DNA from: Nemopilema nomurai
Taxonomy: Eukaryota > Cnidaria > Scyphozoa > Rhizostomeae > Rhizostomatidae
Assembly (NCBI GenBank): GCA_003864495.1
Contig: ML133389.1
Coordinates: 1,054,001-1,118,000 of the forward strand
Reading direction: 5' to 3'
DNA length: 64,000 nt
In this document: in pieces, positions 54,601 to 64,000 of the stretch
Position numbering within the stretch: the first letter of the stretch is position 1
Layout of the letters: every line of letters starts with the position of its first letter
The notes under the pieces: generated by a model
The model's input: only the letters and a program-made list of their open reading frames with translations
Databases searched by the model: none
What the model was told of the DNA's origin: nothing
Position numbers and translations under genes: made by a program

Positions 54601-57600
54601 CTGCTAATGATTGTGATTCTCCTCCGCAGGGACGGATCCAGTCAGCAGTTGGGAGGGTGCATGCGGGATTTCAGAAATCGCCCGAATCCCGTCCGGGCAA
54701 AGATCCGTTATTTCAATAACGTGCTGACGGTTAGTTGCATGCAAAGCTTTATTTCTTGTTTCAAGAATTTTGTGTCTGTACTCTTGAATCATTTACTGCA
54801 TAGCTTGAGTAGGGTGGCCCTCGTAGCGTTTCCAGCTATCACAACAATGGATACGCCTATATCGGAACACCCTTTTGTCAGAAAATTTGAAAATGGAAAC
54901 GGCTTCACTCCACAACCGAAAATTTCCAGTAAAGCTACTGTTTTATGGACAGCAAACTTTGTTCATGATTACAGAATACAAGAGACCCAGAATGGGACAA
55001 ATTGGAAACAAGGCCATCAGTACGATGTACAAAAAAATTATGTGGAAACAAGATAATGAAACTAGCTAAATCTCACGAACTATAGCTAAATGAGATTTGA
55101 ATTACAAACTGGTTTGAAGAGCATATTTCATCCCTTATTTTAGTATTGCGTTAAGATTTATGAAATATTTGTTAGCAATGAGAATGTGAAAAATTCATCT
55201 TTGCCGTTTGGTGTCCCTTGTTGAATAGAATATCCATAAAGCAGTTGGTTAGTGAAATGCAAGCAATTCCTTCTAAGTTCAAATTTTATGTGGAAACGCA
55301 CAATATGCTGTCTATAAAGAGGTTTTTCTCAAGGGAAAGTAAATTTATTTTAAATTGAGCATTAGGCTTAATATTGAAGAAGTGAAATCCTGCTGTGAAA
55401 CATTTATCATTTTTATCTATATCCTTACCTGGTAAGTAAAAAGGGGCTACCTTTAATAAAAGGCAGGGAGATGCTTAATTTGTGGGGGTAATATAAATTA
55501 CCCCAATCCAATTTTTGATTTTGTAACAAAGAGTGATATTTCTTTGGCTGGGGCAATATAAATTACCCCAATCCAATTTTTGATTTTGTAAAAGGAGTGA
55601 AATTTCTTTGGATGGGGCAATATAAATAACTCAAATCCAATTTTTGATTTTGTAACAAGGAGTGATATTTCTTTGGCTGGGGCAATATAAATAACTCAAA
55701 TCCAATTTTTGATTTTGTAAAAGGAGTGAAATTTCTTTGGCTGGGGCAATATAAATAACTCAAATCCAATTTTTGATTTTGTAAAAGGAGTGAAATTTCT
55801 TTGGCTGGGGCAATATAAATAACTCAAATCCAATTTTTGATTTTGTAAAAGGAGTGAAATTTCTTTGGCTGGGGCAATATGAATTACCCCAATCCAATTT
55901 TTGATTTTGTAACAAAGAGTGATATTTCTTTGGCTGGGGCAATATAAATAACTCAAATCCAATTTTTGATTTTGTAACAAGGAGTGAAATTTCTTTGGCT
56001 GGGCAATATGAATTACCCCAATCCAATTTTTGATTTTGTAACAAGAGTGATATTTCTTTGGCTGGGGCAATATAAATAACTCAAATCCAATTTTTGATTT
56101 TGTAAAAGGAGTGAAATTTCTTTGGCTGGGGCAATATAAATAACTCAAATCCAATTTTTGATTTTGTAAAAGGAGTGAAATTTCTTTGGCTGGGGCAATA
56201 TAAATAACTCAAATCCAATTTTTGATTTTGTAAAAGGAGTGAAATTTCTTTGGCTGGGGCAATATGAATTACCCCAATCCAATTTTTGATTTTGTAACAA
56301 GGAGTGATATTTCTTTGGCTGGGGCAATATATATTACCCCAATCCAATTTTTGATTTTGTAAAAGGAGTGAAATTTCTTTGGATGGGGCAATATAAATAA
56401 CTCAAATCCAATTTTTGATTTTGTAACAAGGAGTGATATTTCTTTGGCTGGGGCAATATATATTACCCCAATCCAATTTTTGATTTTGTAAAAGGAGTGA
56501 AATTTCTTTGGATAGGGCAACATAAATAACTCAAATCCAATTTTTGATTTTGTAAAAGGAGTGAAATTTCTTTGGCTGGGGCAATATATATTACCCCAAT
56601 CCAATTTTTGATTTTGTAAAAGGAGTGAAATTTCTTTGGACGTGGCAATATAAATTACCCCAATCCAATTTTTGATTTTGTAAAAGGAGTGAAATTTCTT
56701 TGGATGGGGCAATATAAATAACTCAAATCCAATTTTTGATTTTGTAAAAGGAGTGATATTTCTTTGGCTGGGGCAATATATATTACCCCAATCCAATTTT
56801 TGATTTTGTAAAAGGAGTGAAATTTCTTTGGATGGGGCAATATAAATAACTCAAATCCAATTTTTGATTTTGTAACAAGGAGTGATATTTCTTTGGCTGG
56901 GGCAATATAAATTACCCCAATCCAATTTTTGATTTTGTAAAAGGAGTGAAATTTCTTTGGATGGGCAATATAAATAACTCAATCCAATTTTTGATTTTGT
57001 AACAAGGAGTGATATTTCTTTGGCTGGGGCAATATAAATTACCCCAATCCAATTTTTGATTTTGTAAAAGGAGTGATATTTCTTTGGCTGGGGCAATATG
57101 AATTACCCCAATCCAATTTTTGATTTTGTAACAAGGAGTGATATTTCTTTGGATGGGGCAATATATATTACCCCAATCCAATTTTTGATTTTGTAAAAGG
57201 AGTGAAATTTCTTTGGATGGGGCAATATGAATTACCCCAATCCAATTTTTGATTTTGTAACAAGGAATGACCATTCTCTCAAGGTGTTCTTTCACAATGG
57301 AATGTCGAACAGAGATGATGAATATGAACTATGCATGAGAGCTGAAAATGTTCAACTGCCGAAGGAGGGGTTCTTCGGGGTATCTGCTGCCACTGGGGGC
57401 CTAGCTGGTAAGTTGTTAAAACAATTGTATGTACCAAGTAATGGGGAGATGGGGTTGCAAATAGTTTTATCTAAAGTAACATTTTAAGATATCCAATACC
57501 GTATTATCAAATTGCCTGTGGAAGTTTCTCTTTTAAAGTCTTAAATATGAACCAACTGACATCTCAGACATTTCTTGGGATCTCTCTGTGCTATGTCGAC

Positions 57601-60600
57601 CCCCTTTTAATCCTGCTTGCTTTCAACCCCTAAGTATCTCCACTCAGCAATGATCTGCGATCGGTTGGGAAAGTCACTTTGCGCTGAGCTTCGCCAAAAC
57701 TTTCTTTTACAGATGACCACGATGTTCTAAAATTCTTGACGTATAGCCTAAAGGTGCCAACAGAAGAGGTAATACACTGTGATAACATCATGATATTTTT
57801 TCATATGATATTGTTATATTACATGGTATTTTGTTACTTGACATTACATGATATGATTTGGTGGTATACACTTTATGGTAGTAATCATTTTATGTTACTT
57901 TATATATATTTTATCACATTGTATTAAATTATATTATATTGCATCATATTAAATTAACTATATTATATTATATTTTTTCATGTAATGTTATGAAATGCTC
58001 TATTATGTTATACTTTATTTTTCTATGTCTTGTTGTTGGTTGCCATATTATTCAGATCATATTATATATATCATATGCAATGCAAAATTCACCAAAGAAA
58101 CAAAAATTCAACATATCCAGCTATGCTTGCCTCACATCTATTTATCCCAACCCTAACCCTACCTTAACGCTGCTAGGCACATTCTGTGGAGCCCCCAGTC
58201 ATCTGCTGTTCCAACAATCCACCCAACTGTGAACTTTAACCATTTGCAAGCATCTGTTTTCTGCATTCTGTAATTCCTGCCAATTTCATTAACAGAAGAA
58301 GCCAGCCAAAGAAATTTCTGAGGATGAGAGGAAGAAATTAGAACAACAATATGACCAATATGCACAACAACTGGAGAAGGAAAAAGAAACGTTAGCTTGC
58401 TATTGCATACATAATAACCTCATTACAATATCATATATTGCATTTGATACTTTATTGTGTTTTTTATTACAATGCTCATTTTATTTTATTGGTCTTATCG
58501 CATGGTATAAAATATGCTATATTATGATTTATAATTGTAACTTTTGTCGCCAAATATCAATTTACCATGATAATAAAAGGCGATTCAACTTTCTGATCAC
58601 CCAGTAATTTTTATCAATTAATTAATAAATTTTTTAACCAATTTCTATCCCGATTTTATAGGTTTAAAACACAGCATCCTGAGAAATTCAAGGATCAGGA
58701 AGGCCGGGTAATCTACTTTTTTTTCATTATCCACAATAATGTATTTATTATTTTGTTTGATTGCCTTCATAATCATATAATATTTACCATCAAATTTAAT
58801 TATCTTTGAACAGAGATTTTTTTCGTTTTTCAAACAGCTAGCATATCTATTGTAGTTGGCATTTACTGGAAGTATCAAGTTTGTACACTTGTGCGCCAAC
58901 TTTAAAAAAATTGATTATTATTATTTTATTGTTATTATTATTATTGTTGTTGTTATTGTTATTATCATTACTTTTATTATAGGCTAGTCAGTTACAAATT
59001 ACCTTGTAATAATGGGATTTGTAATTGCAGTTTTAACTGGAATTCAAAATGAAAAGTTTCCATTATTATTATTGTTGTTGCTATTATTATAATTGTTATT
59101 ATTATTATTATTATCGTTGTTGTTGTTGTTATTATTATTATTGTTATATTGGATTTTAAGCACTGGTTGGTCTTATTGCCATTTTTCTTCCTGTTAGTCG
59201 AGTAATAGCAAATTACTAAAGGCTAACAGGTGTCCCCTCCTTTTAAAGTTCCAGCACTTTCTCAGTATTCTTGCTAGCCCCAATAAAGCAGTCTTCTGCA
59301 ATACTCCAACCTCAGGCACAATGTCCATATTTTCAATCCAACGTTCAAGATCTTTTGCAATGCTTCGGAGGGCACTAATCACTACTGGAGCAATTTTTGC
59401 ACATCGCCGTTCCCACAACCATTTTATTTCCTTTTTCAGATCTTGGTACTTTTCTACCTTCTCTAACTCTTTTTCTGCAATCCTCAATTTTTATGCAGAC
59501 ACAGTAATAGTCTCACTCACAGATCAGCATATGGAACATTTTCAGTACTGAAATTTTTATAATTTAAATTAGTTTTATCAGTTTATTATCCTCTGAGTAA
59601 ACTAGATGTAATCAATTTCTTTCTCTTAACAAAGTTCTTTGTTTGTTTGCAAATATGACGGCAATTGATGTTTTGATATCTGTTGTCTTAATTTCCAGTA
59701 CGAAAATGCGTATGACAGAGACGTCAGGCTGATATATGAAGGCCAGGCATCCATTCACTCCCTTGTAGGGTAAGTCGAGCGTAACATTATTCTTTGTCAC
59801 TCTGCCCCCCCCAAAAAAAACCCCAACGCTTTGACTAGATATTAACATGGCTCAAGAGAGAATATAGGAACGCGAGTGGATGTTATTTATTCCTATACTT
59901 TTTGCGCTGTCCTTTTTATGGTCTTGTTTAACGTGCAGAAAACACGGAGCCAGCAAAAGACTATGTTGCGTGACCGTTGTGTCTCGATAAGTTTACCGAC
60001 TGATTACAAATATAGGCGTATGCACATAAAACAAGAGGACATGTTGTTGATTACGTTACTGTGGATACGGAGACAATAGAAGGTGTTAATGACAGTGACA
60101 CAATGGATGACATAATAACATTTAGACAATGGTCACTACAAGAACACAGAATGCGAGCGACTCGACGGTATTCTCTGGCTAATAAGACACACGGAAAAGA
60201 GGGCTTCGTATGGGTGAAAGTGAGGTTATTACTATCCAAATGTAAGAGTGTGCTATGAGCACATCTCACACTGTGTTGTAACTTGGGCGGGACATGTGAT
60301 TTTTTATAAGAAGATATAAATGATGATTATATGCGATGACGCATACTCCCGGTGTGGAACCTCTCTCCATGCCTCATGCTCCTAATCCTGAGAGGGCGTA
60401 ATGCGACGATATGCCGAAAACGCCAAATATTGTGAGACCTTCTTACCACGTGTCCCGCAGCCCTGCCCTCAAATGGAGGCTTTCTGTCTCCTTCGCAGTA
60501 CACTGTGATAGGAAAAGTGCTGCCTCTGATTCTTCTGTTATTTTGAGTAGTCAAGCATGTAACGAAACTGGATGCTTTGCTAGCGTACGCTATTTGCACG

Positions 60601-62990
60601 AGTGAATTGCCTCTCGGTCAGATGCACGCTCCCCCACCTATCTGTAATGAAACTGGGCTCTTTGCTAGCGTGGAAGAAGATGGCGCGTTTAGACCCGAAG
60701 GCCTAAGCCAAGTAAGACACAACAGCGTAGTCAACAAAACAACATATCTCAAATCGATTTCAAACAAGACTGACTAATGGTCATGAAACACACTGAATAT
60801 AACACTGAATATAATTAAAGATGACAATCAACAGTCATTTGTCACACTACAACAATGAACGGGATCACAATAACGGAAACGACATATTGACATAAGACAA
60901 TATTAAGATTAATCAGAGACACTGCACGCAACACAACTAATTAACAAAACCCCACCACGTTACAAGCAGAAGGCTAACCACTGGCTATAAAATGTAAAAC
61001 CGACTGACCATGCAATTTGAAATAGAGGCTATATATTTGGGCGAAGGCGAGGCTAGGGAAATAATTGCGTATGCTGATTAATGACAGATTGTCCTGCTGC
61101 TTAACCTCGTATTCACATTCTTATATCCGTCTCGCTCCCATATCGCATCTGCTCCACAAGCAATGATGCCGAACAAATCCACTAAATGCCATTGCTTTAT
61201 TCCCTCGTAGAACACTACACGGCAAAACCGGGGAGCTCACAACACAAGTTAACAACTTACATAACACAGTCGCAAAGATCCAAGCCGGGGGTAGCGTCGG
61301 TGCTTCAACAGGGGGCGGAATATCGCGCCAAGAATTCAATTCAATGATCAGCACACAAAGCGAGCTAAAGAATATTATTTACAACATGAAGTGAGTACAA
61401 ATTTCATACAATGTCACAAAGGTCCTTTTTTAAGCTGCAATTCTGGCCAAAAGATATTGGACTGGCTGGCAAATTGCTGCTTTTTTTTAAAGATACACTC
61501 CCCACCCCCACAAGCAATGTTGAGATGCTTATTTCTACTCATTTTGGTAACTGATACTTTGGTATTTTCCAAAAAACCAACATTGCTGCAGGGGTGGGGT
61601 TTTGATTCCATTTTTTGGATAAAATTGCAATCTGGACGGTTTTTTTTCTCTAGTCCACTAACATTTTGGCCAGGATTGTGGGTTATTTAGGATGTGCCAG
61701 AAAGTGTGAAAACACCCTGTGTGAAAAAGCACCCGTACCTCAATCTTACCAGATAGAGCAATTAATCAAATGAATTAATATTTGCGCGCCTGTAAAAGCC
61801 CCTAGTTCCAAGAACCCAGGATATTTAAATTGAGGGGAGGGCACTTGTTTTGAAGGCCACTTTCACCAAGTTCATGAAAGGGCTGGTACATACACTCTAT
61901 GGTGGTTATGGAGGTAGAATATGCTAGGCTATCAAAACAAATCCGCCAATAAACACTTGACGGAGCTAGGCCGTGAAGAAGACACCATTGCCTTTGCTTA
62001 TTTATCGTGTACGTTCCCTGCATTTAAAGGACCACGCAAGGGGCACTACATTTTAATTCCCCCTGTGCCCCCGTTTCTTGCTTCTCTGTCTAGCGGAACC
62101 CTGAAAGAATGAAAAGAATAGATCTGCTCCCTCAAGAAAAAATGTATCCCTCTGAAAAGCCCTAAAGTGGGCTGCACATTTAAAGAAAAAGAACAGCATT
62201 CTCATTCTAGAACTTTATAAGTGCGTCACCACTTTGATCGGTGTCGGGTCTCAAGATAGCCGCCTTCTTGTTCCCTTTTCAAGTTCGGTCACACTTTTGC
62301 AGCGTTTTCTTAGTGGCTGTTTCTTTCCATGCAGGTCGCAGATAGATTCGATACAAGGAGCAAAGAGCGATGAAAAACTGGACGAGCTCCACAGGAGCCT
62401 CAGGTCGGTGGTGGAGAATGTAGGCCATCTTGTTACCAAGAGCCAGGTATGCTGTATTCTCTACTTGACAATGCGTATTTCTAGGCCCTACAGCCGCCAC
62501 TGTTTGCACACTAAAAATAGAAACTCTTAGCCATCCAATCAAGGTTGAGAACAGCAGATGTTCATGTGATCACTTCAAATGCGCTGCGTGTGAGGTGATA
62601 CAAAATAGTGCGGCCCCCATGTGATCACTTTGACTAAACAATCAATCCGCATGCCTGAATTGTAGTAAGTTTCGGTGTATTTTTAAAATGGGGGCCTTTC
62701 GTCCGTTGATTTACTTTAATGTTTTAAATCACTCGTGATGGCTGGAAAAATTAACTGCTGCGAAGGCGAGTGGGCAAAGAAATGAAGCAAATCATCTGTT
62801 ATTATGTCGCCTTTGTTCCCTGTAGATGTCAGCGGGAGGACAGCATAAGAAACAGCAACACGAGTGCCCGAAGCAGCACTGCCTTAGCACGGGGACGTTT
62901 GTAATGTTGTTTGTCGTACAAATAATTGTAATTTTCGGTTATCTTTTTTATAAAAACCACCAGGACCAAGCTGCTAAGAAGTTTTATTAG
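51663..62990 (+). CDS. LMAN1: LMAN1 / ERGIC-53 L-type lectin cargo receptor
   Basis: Exons: 51663-51819, 52289-52345, 52596-52693, 53548-53655, 54216-54277, 54630-54729, 57284-57407, 57713-57768, 58296-58390, 58662-58707, 59699-59769, 61211-61390, 62335-62446, 62826-62990. They give 476 residues in phase (human about 510). A signal peptide (residues 1-18) precedes an L-type lectin domain (about 20-254). The domain has FFDSYDNDGENNNP for Ca2+ and mannose binding, GGCMRDFRNR, and GVSAATGGLADDHDV. A helical stalk follows (about 255-420). Two luminal cysteines (436, 441) sit where human LMAN1 has its oligomerising pair. One TM (about 444-462) leads to a short cytosolic tail ending KKFY. By homology it exports glycoproteins from the ER in COPII vesicles and returns via COPI. 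The first ATG is used because it gives a complete signal peptide. Confidence 0.97.
55483..57270. repeat. ~64-bp minisatellite, 28 copies, in LMAN1 intron 6
   Basis: AATTTTTGATTTTGT recurs 28 times from 55510 to 57244, mean spacing 64 bp. Two unit types alternate irregularly: one with AATATAAATTACCCCAATCC and one with ATATAAATAACTCAAATCC. The array runs to within about 15 bp of the acceptor at 57283. Long minus-strand frames through it are artefacts. Confidence 0.97.
58915..59500 (-). mobile_element. 5'-truncated non-LTR retrotransposon remnant
   Basis: On the minus strand 59194-59487 encodes ...EKVEKYQDLKKEIKWLW..., ...PVVISALRSI... and ...LQKTALLGLARILRK. This is the C-terminal signature of many metazoan retroelement reverse-transcriptase polyproteins. 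An in-frame stop lies just upstream, so it is dead. After the ORF stop on that strand comes an (AAT/AAC)n-rich tail (58915-59150), as at the 3' end of a retroposed copy. It is inserted in LMAN1 intron 10, antisense to the gene. Confidence 0.75.
59938..60150 (+). repeat. Dispersed repeat family R-B, copy 2
   Basis: Partner of 47685-47875; it keeps the same ordered blocks (ACACGGAGCCAG at the left, AGACAATGGTCACTACA at the right) with small indels. It lies in LMAN1 intron 11. Confidence 0.7.
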
Positions 62991-63816
62991 AATTGATAAG
63001 AGTTGCTTGTATTATTTGCGTTGGTCTTTCTCTATTTGTCTTCTTCTCAACACGTGAATTCAAGCGCCTGAAATAATTTCCTTTTGGGCCTACCCGAGAG
63101 ATTTTCCAAAGAATACATGCTTTTGTGTTGTTATCTGTGAGGTGAACTCACAATTCTGAGACGACGTGAAATCCGGAAAAGTATCAGTCCCTTCAATGTC
63201 TTCAATTTCAACTACGACGAAGAATGGAGGTTTCCTTTGAGGACCGCGCTAGTTCAAGACTCCTTTGTGACGTCATGGCGAATCATAGGCTCTCTAATTT
63301 TCTTATCAGGTTAGCAACAGTCTTCGTTGTTTCGATTGATGGTGTGGGTTATATTGTTGTTTGTTCAAGCATTTGGCTTGAAATTAGACTTGCCCCAGTC
63401 ATGAAAGAGGACGAGATACTGTGTTAGTTTAGGAATGTACCATTCATCTTTAAAGAAGAAAATTTGCGCTAAGACGAAAAGCCTTTTAAAAAGAGAGAGA
63501 AATAAGAAGCTTTTAGTCGATAGTCGCACAAGATTGGCAGCGAGGAAACGGAGTCTTGAAGAGCCTCTAGGGACATGTGCCTGTGAAACTATTCCGGCGT
63601 CACACAAGAAAAATCCCTGCCACTCATCTCATTGTTAAAAGTATGATATCCCCTTCAGGGAAAGCATCTTTCGGATTAAAGCATTGACCATTGCTCAGTA
63701 TTGCCTTGCAGTCGTGGCGACAAAAGGGGGCTATGGTCACACTTTTTGCCGTGAGGATTTTGTCACAAAAGCGAATCTTTGTAGAAAATGTGTACCCAGT
63801 TCAATGTAACAGCGGG
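62991..63816. other. LMAN1 3'UTR and downstream sequence
   Basis: No canonical AATAAA was noticed. ATTAAA at 63675-63680 is a possible signal. A TGACGTCA palindrome is at 63268. Frames of 60-80 codons here have no recognised family. Confidence 0.5.
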
Positions 63817-63819
63817 TTC

Positions 63820-63991
63820 TCTTCGTGCGCGTCCTTCGTGCGCGTCCTTCATGCGCGTCCTTCATGCGCGTCCTTCATGCGCGTCCTTCATGCGCGTCCT
63901 TCATGCGCGTCCTTCATGCGCGTCCTTCATGCGCGTCCTTCATGCGCGTCCTTCATGCGCGTCCTTCATGCGCGTCCTTCATGCGCGTCCT
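63820..63991. repeat. 13-bp tandem array, ~13 copies
   Basis: The unit TGCGCGTCCTTCA is repeated nearly perfectly (early copies have GTGCGCGTCCTTC), ending 9 bp before the window edge. Confidence 0.96.
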
Positions 63992-64000
63992 ATTGCAAAT

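Noticed and set aside
54607..55056. 149-codon + strand ORF
   Set aside because: It reads a different frame across LMAN1 exon 6 and into its intron; the in-phase LMAN1 frame is supported by homology and GT-AG borders.
55563..57295. Many overlapping minus-strand ORFs of 60-175 codons
   Set aside because: All are translations of the 64-bp minisatellite, with the same peptide motifs in shifting frames; no start context, no splicing, no family.
59612..60599. Several short ORFs around LMAN1 introns 11-12
   Set aside because: They overlap repeat family R-B or intron sequence, conflict with the LMAN1 exon model and show no homology.
1..64000. CRISPR-like or phage-like arrays
   Set aside because: All regular arrays are contiguous tandem repeats without unique spacers, and the surrounding genes are spliced animal genes.

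Overview
The window is nuclear DNA from an animal. It has spliced genes with GT-AG introns, conserved metazoan protein families, and many mini/microsatellites, tRNA-derived SINE heads, foldback elements and retroelement remnants. The organism is probably a marine invertebrate; an anthozoan cnidarian is my best guess, inferred from gene structure and repeat style and not proven. I see no bacterial-type operon, CRISPR array, phage or viral gene.

Four genes can be read exon by exon, all on the + strand. (1) Positions 2844-13212 hold the last nine exons of an SLC6 Na+/Cl--dependent transporter of the B0AT/neutral-amino-acid type; the N-terminus and TM1 lie upstream of the window. (2) Positions 31926-34292 hold a two-exon LHFPL2 orthologue, a four-TM protein. 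(3) Positions 36887-50064 hold a 16-exon PWWP-plus-IBD chromatin reader (HRP2/LEDGF type, 695 codons). (4) Positions 51663-62990 hold a 14-exon LMAN1/ERGIC-53 cargo lectin (476 codons). Phases agree across every junction and all internal introns obey GT-AG.

Between the SLC6 gene and LHFPL2 lies an 18.7-kb stretch with no recognisable gene. It contains a CRE/ETS/NRF1 promoter-like cluster near 16.2-16.4 kb, a CCAAT-containing divergent-promoter candidate near 25.05 kb, foldback elements and tandem arrays, including one with an exact 147-bp period. Introns carry much of the remaining repeat content: an 18-bp array and SINEs in SLC6, a decayed pentamer satellite and a foldback hairpin in LHFPL2, an 85-bp array that copies a splice donor in the HRP2 gene, and a 28-copy 64-bp array touching a splice acceptor in LMAN1.

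The four genes do not form a pathway: a plasma-membrane amino-acid transporter, a tetraspan membrane protein, a nuclear chromatin reader and an ER-Golgi cargo receptor. I did not find a convincing new multi-gene system. The best leads are splice-site duplications that can alter coding output, an IBD lacking hot-spot residues of the human domain, a strong excess of the palindrome TGACGTCA (at least 14 copies), and a cluster of DR1 nuclear-receptor motifs across the HRP2-like gene.
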